Source: Mycogone perniciosa
Lineage: Eukaryota; Ascomycota; Sordariomycetes; Hypocreales; Hypocreaceae
DNA length: 64,000 nt
Direction: 5' to 3'
NCBI GenBank assembly: GCA_025331125.1
Contig: JAOALB010000027.1
Span: 248,001 to 312,000 of the forward strand
Made by a program: the position numbers and the translations under genes. Under the pieces are notes generated by a model. That model was not told the origin of the DNA. It was given only the letters and a program-made list of their open reading frames with translations, and did not search any database. Positions 47,083 through 59,065 of this stretch are shown one piece after another. How positions within the stretch are numbered: the stretch's first letter is position 1; each line of letters opens with the position of its first letter.

Positions 47083-47916
47083 ATGGAAGATGAGGACGAG
47101 GATGAGGATGAGGATGAGAATGAGGACAAGGACAAAATCCCCACCAAAGCTTCCCAAAAGGCGCCCTCTCATGCAACGCAAACATCAACGGTGGGAAGAA
47201 GTACCGTAACAAAGACAGAAATGACAGCTCAATCCAACTTTGCCCTGCTCACGCCCGGTCCTAGTGGTGCCTCCAAGCGCAAGCGGGACGCTTTCGAGGA
47301 CGACGAGTTCAGTGACATAGGCTCTGATGAAGAGAGACAACTAGCTGCCATGGCAGACAGGAGTGTTGAGAAACTCCTCAAGCAAAGAGTCCATGACACG
47401 TCCGGTGGCAATCGCCTCACTTCGTCGCAGCAGCCCGTGGCCCGCACCCTGTTCCCCACGACAGAGTCTGCAAAGCGCCAGAAGACGGTCTCTTTCGAAG
47501 AACCACGGATGGCGCCTACACCATCTAAAGTAACAACAAACCCCGAGACCACGCAGTCCACCACTACCACTCTCTCGAGTACCTCTCTGAGTAATGACAG
47601 TACTGGTTCTCTCTCTACTTCACACCGGGCCGATGACGATGACGACATCACGGAACGCGTCATGGGTCTGCTCCGGGGCCAGCGTGTTGAAGATTCTATA
47701 CTCACATCTGTACGGCAGCTGTTGGTTACGTCTGTGCGCAAGACGAAAGGCATCGCCCTGGGTAGAGACTCGGCTAGAGCAGTCGTTCATGAGAAAAACA
47801 TCAAAATTGCGCGTTTGCAGGAGAGGATTGTGGCAATGGAGGATAAGGAGAGGTATCTCAACAGTCAAATCACTAACATGAAGGCGGGCTTGATGAAGGT
47901 GTATCATGATACTTGA
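47083..47916 (+). CDS. GRF-family nuclear protein, C-terminal part (coiled coil), possibly truncated
   Basis: A continuous frame of 277 residues runs from an ATG at 47083 that opens an acidic Asp/Glu repeat (encoded by a GATGAG microsatellite at 47086-47130). The body has TPGPSGASKRKRDAFEDDEFSDIGSDEE, basic stretches of nuclear type, a Ser/Thr-rich linker, and a C-terminal helical part (ITERVMGLLRGQRVEDSIL, then GIALGRDSARAVVHEKNIKI and LQERIVAMEDKE). This order (N-terminal GRF zinc finger, Ser/Thr linker, then MxLL and GRD/coiled-coil block) matches a fungal GRF-finger protein family I recall from related genomes. The C-terminal region is well kept while the finger upstream is broken, so the gene may persist as a finger-less form. 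Function is unknown; a DNA- or RNA-associated role would be inferred only from the lost finger. Confidence 0.65.
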   Translation: MEDEDEDEDEDENEDKDKIPTKASQKAPSHATQTSTVGRSTVTKTEMTAQSNFALLTPGPSGASKRKRDAFEDDEFSDIGSDEERQLAAMADRSVEKLLKQRVHDTSGGNRLTSSQQPVARTLFPTTESAKRQKTVSFEEPRMAPTPSKVTTNPETTQSTTTTLSSTSLSNDSTGSLSTSHRADDDDDITERVMGLLRGQRVEDSILTSVRQLLVTSVRKTKGIALGRDSARAVVHEKNIKIARLQERIVAMEDKERYLNSQITNMKAGLMKVYHDT

Positions 47917-48386
47917 TGGTCTAAAGGCGCTAAGCCAGATTGACACGGCGATTAACTACTACTAAACACCAACCCCTCTATAATACAGAGCCCTGTCTTT
48001 TGTATGTATACGGAGTATTTACGAGTACTTCGTACCTCTTCAATAAATCTATACGACTTTCAAGCTTTTTTCTTTTTTTTTTGCCATGAACTGACTGATA
48101 TGTTCCTTCGATCATTGAGGAGATTATGACTCAATTATTACAGCAATTGGTGTTTGTAATCGACAAATTGATTGTTCTGCATCATACTCGTGCCAATGAC
48201 ACAAGTCACCTATTGACATGCTGTCCACAAGCTCCAACAACCCCTCAGCTCCAAGCTCCCTCCCTACTCCATTCTCTCTCCTTTAGCTTAATGGTCCTCC
48301 AGCTTAATCCTCCAGCAACCTCTACTCCTGGTTGAGGAGCATTCATAATAGCCGCTCAAGGCATACCTACAAAGCAATCGCCCTTC
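47917..48386. other. Intergenic region, GRF-family gene / sec53
   Basis: This 0.47 kb contains a TATACGGAGTATTTACGAGTACTTCGTAC motif pair near 48006-48035, an AATAAA-like site at 48042 and a CT-rich stretch before the sec53 start. No gene was recognised. Confidence 0.6.
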
Positions 48387-49407
48387 ATGGCTGCCGCCTC
48401 ACCGAGCTACTCTCCTCTTGAGGAGCGTCCTCTGAAGGACACCATCTGCCTCTTCGACGTTGACGGCACACTGACTCCAGCTCGTCTTGTATGTCCGCTC
48501 AACACGACCCTGCTCTCCTTTGCCCCCTTCTCTCCCCCTTCGATCTCGCTTCCTTTCTTACTGTTGCCGCCAATCGTTATAAAACATAAAGAGCAAACCG
48601 CTAACACAGCCTTTGCCATCCATCTAGACAGCCTCCCCCGAAATCCTCGCCCTCCTCCAAAACCTCCGCCAAAAATGTGCTATCGGCTTCGTCGGCGGCT
48701 CCGACCTCGTCAAGCAGGAGGAACAGATCGGCAAAGCCGCCGGCGTCCCCGTCACCACCCTCTTCGACTTCTGCTTCGCCGAGAACGGCCTCACGGCCTA
48801 CAAGCTCGGCCAGGCCCTGCCCTCCAACAGCTTCATCCGCTGGATCGGCGAGGACCAGTACAAGGAGCTCGTCAACTTCTGCCTGCACTACATCGCCGAC
48901 CTTGACATCCCCGTCAAGCGAGGTACTTTTGTCGAGTTCCGCAATGGCATGATCAACGTCAGCCCCGTTGGCCGTAACGCCAGCGTCCAGGAGCGCCATG
49001 ATTTCGAGGCTTTCGATAAGGAGGCCAAGGTCAGGGACAAGTTTGTTGCTGCTCTCAAAGAGCGCTTCGGTCACCTGGGACTTACGTACGTCACTGCCTC
49101 TCCTCATCTACCCCCCCTTCCCCCCCGCTGACCTGACATGCCCTGTTACTGTAGCTTCTCCATCGGCGGCCAAATATCCTTCGACGTCTTCCCCAACGGC
49201 TGGGACAAGACATACTGTCTGCAGCATCTCGAGAACGAGGCCAAGAAACCTGGCGGCATCACCTACAAGAACATCCACTTCTTCGGCGACAAGACCTTCC
49301 AGGGCGGAAACGACTGGGAAATCTTCAACGACCCCAGGACCATTGGCCACACTGTCAAGGGTCCCGAGGACACAATCCGTATCCTAAAGGAGACCTTTGA
49401 TCTCTAG
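48387..49407 (+). CDS. sec53: Phosphomannomutase Sec53
   Basis: Exons are 48387..48488, 48628..49085 and 49155..49407, giving 270 residues, standard for the family. The enzyme converts mannose-6-phosphate to mannose-1-phosphate in the cytosol, feeding GDP-mannose for N- and O-glycosylation, GPI anchors and cell-wall mannan. It is a HAD-superfamily member: LFDVDGTLT carries the nucleophile Asp24 and acid/base Asp26. Family signatures follow: GFVGGSDLVKQ, FDFCFAENGL, VEFRNGMINVSPVGR with the substrate-binding Arg, and the Mg-binding FFGDKTFQGGNDWE near the end. The first intron interrupts right after the nucleophile motif; the second splits a Thr codon before FSIGGQISFD. Gene and motifs are intact. 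Confidence 0.97.
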
Positions 49408-49791
49408 ACTTGGAATAGAAGAGCAAGGATGTAGTTGCGGAGCGGGAATCTGCAAAACAAGAATGAGTATTTTATTCATGATGAGATGACACTTTTTCTA
49501 AACACGCCTCTAAATCGACCAATAATACTACACACACTATGGCTTAGAATTTTCATGCGCAACTTCTGGCTGTCTCTAAAACATCCCAAAAAAATCGCTA
49601 CCAAAAGGTGCCACCGTGCAACTATCGAAAATGAGGAAAGGAGTTCCAGTCTCCTATACGTGACATAAATCATGAATGAAAAAAAACGGGAATGGTATAT
49701 CCACAATATCATGGCCAGCCGAGATATACCTCCAGTCTGCATCCCTCCTCTTTCTATCCCTGCACCCTAGTTCCTTAATAAACCTCATTCA
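49408..49791. other. Short convergent spacer
   Basis: This 0.38 kb lies between the 3' ends of sec53 and the PhoD-like gene. It is AT-rich with A-runs, and no gene is seen. Confidence 0.6.
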
Positions 49792-52700
49792 TCATCTTCC
49801 ATACTCCAAGTGCGGAATAATTACAGGGCCGTACTTGCTTGTCGACGTGTAAGGGCCATCGCCTTGCACCACAAAGTCAACCGCAAGACTGAGTCTGGAC
49901 AGACCTTGTTGCTGGCCGCTGCTCAAGCTGGGGTTGGGGCTAAAGGGGGTCTGGTTTTGGGCAACGACCGCATCTTGGTCGTACACGATGAAAGCAGTGT
50001 AATTCCTGCGGCCCATGAGCTTCTTCATCTCTCGAACACCGCCGCTGGGGTCGGTATGGAAGATTTCCATCATGTCTTCCTTGGTGTCCGACACCTCGTG
50101 AGTCGATTTGTGCCCGTTCTGTGGCACATATAACGTCTTTTGGTTGTGCAGCATCTTCAGCACGTAGGAGCTCTGTGGTGCTGAGACGATTGGAGACGTG
50201 ATGACCTGGTACATTGTCTTGTGGTCGCCGGGGTGAGTAGGGTCGTGCACTAGGCCAGCCCCTGCACAATTGACATCTATTGGCATCGCGTGTTAGTTTT
50301 GATAAACCATCCAACAACATAAAACCATGTTATTGACTTACCTCCCGACAAAAACGTCATACGTATACCCTTCTGCTGAGAGATGCCTTGTAGGGTCCGG
50401 ATGAAATATGTTCTTTCCAGATCCTTGGATTCGTGGGTCCACATATCTTTCAGCACCTCCTGGATGTCCAGTTCTCCAAACTGGTTGAGGACATTTCCCA
50501 TGAGACCTGTCTTGCCTACTGCCTTCTTGACTTGGCTGAAACCTTGTTGAACCATTTCCTTACCACCAACCACTCCCGCCACTGAGCTTGTGACTCTGCC
50601 AAGGATATTGTATGTGGTATTGACGGCCTTCTTCCCAGCCGCAACCGTGTTCGCAAGGCTTTCCACAGTGTCCAGTCTAGGGTATACCAAGGGGACAGAA
50701 ACCATCCAGATAACGTGCTGGACACTCGGTGGCAGCGTTGCGACCTTGGGGAAAATGCCTTGGTAAGTGGGTCCTGCCATCACCCGGGCTCGGGTCCGCT
50801 CCGATCGACAGTCCGGCCCGACAACGACAACCGCTGGGCCAAGATATTTAACAAAATGCCATCCGGTACCTGTAATGGTAAAAATGTCGTGATCAGTCCT
50901 GACATTCCGCATCATCTCTACGGTGGTGTGATGCTGGAACAGCAGATACATCTCGGACGCTATTCGCCCAACGTTCTTGAATACAGGGGATGCCTGCATA
51001 TAGTCAGGATAAGAGCCGTATCCGTCGAAACTATTCACATTAGCGTGGCTTATATGGAGTGAGGCTGGCTTCAAACTTACATATCATGATCGTCAATTTG
51101 CAGGATATGGGGAATCTGAGCGAATGCTTCTCTCAGATAAGGCTGGTCGAAGTGACTCGTGTAGTAATGGAAGTAGGCGTGTGATACATTTTCTTCGTGA
51201 TGTGCCGTCCATGGGACATTTTTCTTGTTGTCTCTACCGCTCAAAGCTAGCCACTGCTTCATCAGAGGAACCTCTTTCCACAGGCGATCGCCATATATCT
51301 GGTCGCCGAGGCCTAGCTGAACATGGAAGCCACCGCAATCGACGTTCTTCTGGAGCACATCCTTCCACATGAAACCAACGCCCCCGAGCTTAGAACGCTC
51401 ATTTTGAGAAGTACTGACAGCGAAGTCATTGCCTGAATGAGCGATGAACCGCCATGAGGCCTCGGATCTTCCTGCCACAACAAACTCATATCGAGTACAG
51501 CCCAAATGCGATGTGACTGCATATGTCCATCGTTCAGTGGCGTCGCCCATATCGAGATTGATTTCATACTTGTAAAAAGTCCAACGCTGATGCGTATAAA
51601 TCGCATGAGGTTGAAGCTGCCGGGGGTTTGGAGAGAGATCCACGCTCAAATGTATGTGAATTGTGGGCGGTTGCGGCGCATCCGTGACAATTAGTATGCT
51701 TCCAAACCATTTACCAAGCTCAATATTCATGTTGATGTATTTCAGGTAAGGGCCAAAGTACACGCCATTGGTGGGTTGAATCCTATACATGTCAATACCC
51801 GCGCTTGGTGGCGGTCCTGTGAAGCCGACAGTGGGCGCCTGCGAGGCTGCAACACTCATGATACTTTCAGCATACCCAGGTGTATGCGGGGGAAACATGG
51901 GCGAGCCCATAGACTGCTTGCCAAATACGGGTGAAAACAAGGGATTTCCGTACGTTGAGGCAGTGGGTGAGAGTGGAGCCTGCTCATGTTGAATCGGATT
52001 TGGCCCTTTGGGGAATTCCCACTGCGTCGCCTGAGTGGCCAAGTGGATGTAATAATATTGGCCCGAGTTCTGATCAAGATGAGCAATCCAACCCTCGGGC
52101 AAAGGCGGTGGGGAAGCAGGGCCGGCCGCTGCCAGATTAGGTGGCACAGTAACAACCTGAGAACTCTGACCGTTTTGCTGCTCTGGCCGAGGGTCATTGG
52201 CGAACGCAGGATGTCCTGGGTGCTGGAGAGCTGGAGATGCAAGACCAGCAGCAATGGCAGCAACAGTTGCGGCATCCTTCTTTGGCGCCGCTGAGCTATC
52301 GGCTGTAGAAGGTTGGACAGGGGCTGGGGTTGGTACAGAGGCTGGAGCTGGAGCCGGAACCTGAGCCGGAACTGGGACAGGAGTTGGTGTTTGACTGGCT
52401 TGCTGTGGCCGCTGCTTCTCGTTTGGATAGGATGAGCGTCCATTAGGGTTCACGCTCGAGTATGCTGGAGGCGGCGAGCTGCTAGACATGCGCTGGAAAT
52501 CTTGTTCCAACACGCTCACTTGTGGAGTAGAGTTGCTCTGATTCTGTGCCGGCTGGTGTGGAGGAGGGATACTGACCGGCTGTTGTGGCTGAGGAGTTGA
52601 GATAGCGTTAAGACCTTGGTAGACAGTTGGGGGACCCGAAGGAGCCTGATCAGGGGATTCCGTAGGTGTCCAGGGACGTTGTGGTGGTGGCTGATTGCCA

Positions 52701-53503
52701 TACTGTGCCAGTCTCTGGGCTGCCGCGGCACTCTGGGCCTGAGAAGCTTGAAGGCTGTTGAGTGTTGCTGTGCCCGAAATACCAGAAGCGGCATATCGAG
52801 CCTCGATTCCACCGCCAGGTACATTTCCGGGCTCTGCGATGGGGGTTTCTGGAGGTGGAGGCGACCCTCTGCTGGCCCTCGTAGTGGAGTTTGAGGCCGT
52901 GGAGGCGAAGCGGTTGACACCGGAATCATTTATGCTCAAGTTCTCGATGTTCGGCGGCTTTATAGGTTGCTGGGGTTGTTGAAACTGTGAAGGCGCACTG
53001 CTCGACGAGCCAGATGCAGCTCCGGGCGGCGGGTAGTAGGTCTTTTGGTAAGTTGGGTATTCTGGTTTCGAGGTGCCCGGCTTGTCCTGCAATGGTTTCG
53101 CAAATAGGCCGTAGTCGGCATCAGGGCTCGAAGGGGACTGTATAGGCTTTGGTGCGGCACCTCGTCTCTCGGCTAGGCCAGGCTTCTTCTCGGCGGGATT
53201 CGTATCTATGCGTGGAGTTGTGTCGTTGTAGGCAGCACCATACGGCTTAGGAGGGGTTGGTTTACGAAGATGGTCGTCATCGTCGTCATCGGGAAAGGGT
53301 AGCGGAGCAGCGGAGCTTGAGGCACCAGGAGGCAACGGGAACGTCGGCCTGAGGGAGGAGGATGAGGAGGATGCCAGAGTCTGGGGCTCAGGACTCTTGG
53401 GCTTAAAGATGCGCAAGGGTTCCACTGTTGGACTGTCGCAGTCCTCCGGAGCCGGTTTGCTCAGGAACATCTCCTGATCATGAATACCGCGACTGCGCTC
53501 CAT
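49792..53503 (-). CDS. WW-domain, PhoD-like metallophosphatase
   Basis: Exons are 53503..51081, 51030..50342 and 50276..49792, giving 1198 residues. The N-terminal 450 residues are proline/serine/glutamine-rich and disordered-looking. A WW domain at about 467-500 (LPEGWIAHLDQNSGQYYYIH to QWEFPKG; both Trp present) would bind proline-rich partners. The C-terminal half is a PhoD-like phosphatase module, with GLGDQIYGDRLW, HHEENVSHAYFHYYT and LQIDDHDIFDGYGSYPDY carrying the metal-binding Asp/His residues; this motif spans the first intron and fixes it. A central TYQGIFPKVATLPP stretch and a C-terminal YVPQNGHKSTHEVSD region are conserved in fungal relatives. Substrate is unknown. No signal peptide or membrane segment was seen. 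Confidence 0.87.
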
Positions 53504-54969
53504 CTTGCGGAACGAGGGATTCTACCGTAGTGCACGCACGGCGAGTTGGGCGCACGGCCAATGGTTTGGTATCGGATGATGCCCAGCACGACTTGAAGCG
53601 AGGGGTACTTTAGTTGGAGAGCCAAAGCTGACGCCGTCTGGCACGAGGCGACCACTCACTCACGTTAGTGATCGGTATCCCTCAAAACGAGGCACTAAAC
53701 ACCACCAAAAAGGAGCAAGATGCAAGACAGATGTGAGGTTGAAAGCTCTCAAGATATTTGAGCAGCGGACCGAGGTGGTGTGGTCTGGGTGTGGTGTGGT
53801 GGTGGCGGGGTTGCTGGTGTCGGAACGGAGGAGGTATGGTACGGTACGTACTCGGAGCTTCTCCAACGGCGGAACGGTCGCAGAATTGGCCGCACGGCCC
53901 GCAACAAAGAGATCAATGTCAATGAATGTCAGGAAGAAGACGCGATGAAGATGGTAAGCTCGACGTCGCATGAGGACACAAAACAGAAACAGTAGACAGA
54001 GGAGAAGCACATGAAACGTGGCTGCAGTCCCTGAGAGTGAGGACCACGGCGGCAATACATAGACCGTGAGACGGCCCAGGCCATGCCATGCTATGCCATG
54101 AGAGAAAACCATGGCCATCATCCAGCGGGGCGCCATTTGGAAGCTAACAAGCTAGTGGCCGGAAGCCTGCATGTCAAAAGACTTGGAGAAGACTTGATGC
54201 CGATGCTGATTGGCTGCGCATTTCGTTGTCCATACCTTTAAGCGCCCACGACCTCGAGAGGCCCCAGTCGGCACTCCGCCAGATGGGCTCGAGTACCAAA
54301 TGCAAGCGCTGGCGACATAGAGTCGGCGTGACGAGCATGCATTCTTGCCAGTGGCATTGAGGCTGTGTTTGCGCAAGGTCCATTCATCCCCCTTTTCATC
54401 CTGGAGGGGAGATGAGTGCCAGCGTCTGTGTGACCAACGCAATACGTTCGTTCTTCCACCAGCCATATCCGGTGCCCAAGTCATCTGCTCAAGCATCTGC
54501 CGACGAAGCTCCCACTGTCGGGACTGGTCAAGTCCGGGTTTTGCCGCTTGAACAAGGAGGGCCTTCATGCGGCGGAGAGAGGTTCTGCATTGCCAAGCTG
54601 GGCTTGGATATCATTATGGCTAAGCGACGTGTGGTTGCTCCACTCACGGCCGATGGTTGGCATTATTGCTTTGCGTACCCAAGAACAGTGGTGCCATCGC
54701 TCTGGTGAAAACCTGTCCTGTGTTCTTTATTCTGTAGATATTACTTATTACTTCGTACACGATACGGAGTACAAGGATTGCGTCAGTGTCACGCCCTGAT
54801 AAGATAAGAGCTATCCTGACGTCGATACTGGGCCTAAACAGTAAAAGAGTGGAGCCTCTCAACGCGTTCAACTCCCCTAATGCGCGTTGCTCCATTCATG
54901 CAGCTTCCACCTGCTGGAACCACCAACAAGGGTCTCATTGCATTGCTAGACATCATCGCCAAGTACAGC
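53504..54969. other. Divergent promoter region, PhoD-like / msh3
   Basis: This 1.47 kb lies between divergent genes. It has GGTGTGGT-rich sequence at 53775-53815 and an ACTTCGTACACGATACGGAGTAC motif pair near 54750-54772. Open frames here (up to about 158 codons) show no recognisable features. Confidence 0.55.
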
Positions 54970-57900
54970 ATGGCACCGAATCCCAAAGCCCCAGAAAAGA
55001 AGCAGAAGTCTTTGACTTCTTTTTTTACACCAAAATCAGCTAATGGCTCTAGCTTGTCCTCCCAGCAACCCTCTCAGGCACCGTCCTCGCCAACCCCCGT
55101 GAACAAGTCTACACTCCCTTCAAGAAAACGACCCCTGGAGGACAATGGCAGGGTCAATAAAAGCCCGGGAAACAAATCTAAGAGGCCCAAAGGCGATAAT
55201 ACAGATGCGGAAAAGAGTACCTTCTTCGCTAAGGATTCGCCTCTTCCCACCGACAAAAGCCCTCCGAGCTCATCAGCTCGAGCCCAGCGTTATCGCTACG
55301 ACGAATCGAACTCGCAAGATGACGCGGAGAACGAGAGTGATGATCCTGCCACCAAGAAGAGAAACGAGGATTTACATCGTAAATTTGTCAAGAAACTAGG
55401 ACATCCTGACGCTCTATCTTGGAGGTCCCAGAGACAGGATGACGCTGTTGGCGACGACGACGACGCTGATGCCGACCCGGAGGAAGAGGAGACCACAGTT
55501 ATAACCAAGACGAAAAAGAAAGGAGCCAAATCGGGTAAACTAACTCCCATGGAAGTGCAATTCCTGGAAATCAAGAGAAAACACATGGATACCATCCTTA
55601 TTGTTGAGGTTGGCTACAAGTTTCGGTTCTTTGGCGAAGATGCTCGGATAGCAGCCAAAGAGCTCAGTATCGTGTGTATACCAGGTAAAATGCGGTATGA
55701 TGAGCGTGAGTATCACTCCCTCACTGCAGGCTTAAGATGGCAGACTGACTAGTGATATTTGCAGATCCGTCAGAAGCGCACTTAGATCGCTTTGCCTCAG
55801 CCAGCATCCCCGTCCACAGACTACCAGTCCACGCAAAACGGCTTGTTGCTGCTGGACACAAGGTTGGAGTGGTGCGCCAGATTGAAACCGCCGCGTTGAA
55901 GAAGGCCGGCGACAATCGCAACGCCCCATTTATCCGCAAGCTCACCAATCTATACACAAAAGGCACTTACATTGATGAAAATGGAGAGTTAGAAAGCCCC
56001 AGTGGATCGGCTCCGTCAGGTGGCTACCTTCTCTGCATTACGGAGACAACAGCCAAAGGTTCGGGCACCGATGAGAAGGTTGACGTCGGCATCCTCGCTG
56101 TCCAACCTGCCACTGGAGATATCATTTACGACCATTTCGAGGATGGTTTTATGCGTAATGAAATCGAGACGAGGCTTTTGCACATTTCCCCTTGCGAATT
56201 TCTTATTGTTGGAGAGCTCACGAAGGGGACGGACAAGTTGGTGCAACATTTGTCTGGCAGTAGCACAAACGTCTTTGGTGACCGCAGTCGTGTCGAGCGC
56301 GTCCCAAGGGGCCAGACACTGGCTGCTGAGGCCTACTCACATGTTACGAAATTCTACGCGGACAAGGTTAAAGAGGCCTCGAACAACGAGAAAGCAAGCG
56401 CGCTGCTTGACAAAGTCTTGAAGCTCCCTGAACCGGTCACCGTCTGCCTTTCAGCGATGATAACACACCTGCAAGAGTACGGCCTCGAGCACATCTTCGA
56501 TCTGACAAAATACTTCCAGAGTTTCAGCACTCGCTCGCACATGTTAGTGAATGGCACGACCCTTGAAAGCCTTGAGGTATACCGCAATTCTACGGACCAC
56601 TCCGAGAAAGGCAGCCTCTTTTGGGCCGTTGACAAAACACTCACGCGCTTCGGTCAGCGCCTTCTTCGGAAATGGGTTGGTCGTCCATTGCTGGATGGGG
56701 ACCATCTAGAAGAGCGACTCGCCGCTGTGCAGGAACTGTTTGACAAGCAAACCACTACTCCAGTTGATGAGCTAGAGAGGCTGCTCTCCACCACAAAGAT
56801 TGATCTTGAGCGCAGTCTTATTCGAATCTATTATGGCAAATGCACAAGACCAGAACTACTGTCTGTTCTCCAGACGCTGCAGAAAATCGCTAGCCATTAT
56901 TCGACCATCAAATCGGCCTCTAATGCTCCTTTTGATTCACCCCTACTTGTCAACGCTATTACCACACTCCCCAGAATTCTCGACACCGTTGTCTCATACC
57001 TGGAACGAATTAATCTTCAGGCTGCTCGCAAAGATGACAAGTACGGCTTCTTCCGTGAAGAGTTTCAGACAGAAGAAATCCAAGATCACCAGCTCGGCAT
57101 TGCGCACGTGGAGCACGAACTCGATGAGCATCGGACTGTCGCTGCTGAGAAGATTAAGAAGAAGAACATCGAGTATGCAACGGTCTCGGGAATTGAATAT
57201 CTCATCGAGGTTCCCAACAACGAAATCAAGCATGTCCCTGCCTCCTGGAGTAAGATCTCCGGCACCAAGAAAGTCTCCCGCTTCCATACGCCCGAAGTCG
57301 TCCGTCTCATCAGTGAGCGCGACCAGCATCGCGAAGCCCTCGCCGCTGCCTGTGACAAGGCGTTCAAAGACCTACTCGCCTCTATAGCCGCCGACTATCA
57401 GCCTCTTCGCGACGCTGTCTCTGCCCTGGCTACCTTGGACTGCCTTCTCTCCCTATCCAAAGTGGCGGCTCAGCCAGGCTACTCTCGCCCCACGTTTCTC
57501 CCATCCTCGTCCGACCCATCCATCTCCATCTCCCAAGGCCGCCACCCCATCGCTGAGCAAACCCTCGAAAGCAGCTACATCCCCTTCACCACCAGTCTCG
57601 CACACCCCGCCCCCCTCGCACATCTTATCACGGGTCCCAACATGGGCGGCAAGTCCTCCTTTGTCCGCGCCGTCGCTCTTATCGTCCTCCTCGCTCAGAT
57701 CGGCTCCTTCGTCCCCGCCGATTCCCTTACCCTCACTCTCTGTGACGCCATCCACACCCGCGCTGGTGCAAGAGACAACCTCTTCGCCGGCGAATCTACC
57801 TTCATGGTCGAAGTCTCCGAAACCGCCCGGATCCTCCGCTCCGCCACCCCGCGTAGTCTCGTCATTCTCGACGAGCTCGGCCGCGGCACGAGCACCCATG

Positions 57901-58310
57901 ACGGCGCCGCCATTGCCCAGTCCGTCCTCCACCATGTTGTCACCGAGACACGCTGCCTCACTCTCTTCATCACTCACTATCAGAACCTTTCCCGCATTGC
58001 TGATGGCCTCCCCGGTGTCGCAAATGTACACATGAAGTTCAACGCTCAGAAGAGCGAGGATGGCGAAGAGGAAATCACTTTCCTCTATGAGGTTGGGGAA
58101 GGTGTTGCTCACCGTTCCTACGGGCTGAACGTCGCCCGCTTGGCGCGTATTCCCAAGAAAGTTCTTGACATGGCGGCGGAGAAGTCGAAGGAGTTAGAAC
58201 GGGAGATGAGAATACGACGACTGCGGGGAGCATGTCGCACACTCACCGAGGTAATGGAAAAGGGGCCGGATCAGCTGGAGCATTTGGTCGCTGCCATCGA
58301 ACAATTATGA
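54970..58310 (+). CDS. msh3: DNA mismatch repair protein Msh3
   Basis: Exons are 54970..55705 and 55765..58310, giving 1093 residues. It is the MutS homologue that pairs with Msh2 (MutS-beta) to recognise insertion/deletion loops. The N-terminus starts MAPNPKAPEKKQKSLTSFF, a PCNA-interacting (PIP-box) motif, which favours this ATG over one 90 bp upstream at 54880. A charged, disordered linker precedes the mismatch-binding domain (TPMEVQFLEIKRKHMDTIL, then GYKFRFFGEDARIAAKEL; intron just before HPSEAHLDRFA). The clamp/lever region is followed by the ATPase: Walker A GPNMGGKSS near residue 869, LFAGESTFMVE, Walker B VILDELGRGTSTHDG, and THYQNL. No defects seen. The third-position codon choice becomes very C-rich across the ATPase part. 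Confidence 0.96.
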
Positions 58311-59065
58311 TCGAATATTTTGTATTGGAAGCACAAACCACCTGCTGGCCATGAATGCTGCGAGCAAATAATTATTGTATCTACCACTTGTACTATATAT
58401 AGCGTGCTTCAATAACAAGAACCCCGAGATTGCTTCTTGTAATCTAACCCATGCTTGTCCCATCTTAACTAAGAACTCATCATTCAGGTACATTAACCCG
58501 TTGAAGCAGGCTGGCAAACGCCGCAAATAACAACGCCGTATAAGCCCAACTGGATAAATAATGTTTACCCTTGACAAACAAGCCCTCAAGTCAGACTCCA
58601 GAAAAGTAGTGTGCTGTAAATAGACAGAATCGATCTCGACCCATCGAAGTGATGGCTGATAGAACTGGGTAAAGTGTCCCAGTAAATGTTGTGCTGCAGA
58701 ATGCGGTTGTGCTGTTGACGAAAAAAGTTCCCATGATGCCGCCTCCTTGAGCCGTAGATTGATTTTCCTGTTGTTCCATCCACTGCACAATGTTCATAGT
58801 TTAGCGGGCCTCCCGATAACCTGCAAACAAACGTGTCGTCAGAGGAATCCCATTTACATCAACGAGTCGCAGGTTGTTCTTACCTCATTAGTCGAGAGTA
58901 CCCATCATATGATGATTGCTGCCGATGAATAAACGCAAGGAAAATAAATAAATTCACTGTGGACATGTACACTTTGTACGCAGGCTGGTCCAGAAGAACA
59001 TGTTGTAGTTGGAGGTGAACGCCGACAGCTTGCGAAAAGCGCATGATTTCGGTTGATGAGGGTAA
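58311..59065. other. Convergent intergenic region
   Basis: This 0.75 kb lies between the 3' ends of msh3 and the zinc-finger gene. A 161-codon open frame on the minus strand (58305-58790) is an overlap artefact without recognised domains. Confidence 0.5.

Noticed and set aside
53660..54136. 158-codon minus-strand frame upstream of the PhoD-like gene
   Set aside because: Lies in the divergent promoter region; hydrophobic by composition but no consistent membrane topology or family.
57453..58112. 219-codon minus-strand frame opposite the msh3 ATPase region
   Set aside because: Antisense shadow produced by strong third-position C bias in the msh3 ATPase part; glycine/glutamate-rich and without motifs.
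58305..58790. 161-codon minus-strand frame between msh3 and the zinc-finger gene
   Set aside because: Overlaps the msh3 stop and 3' UTR; the translation has no recognised feature.
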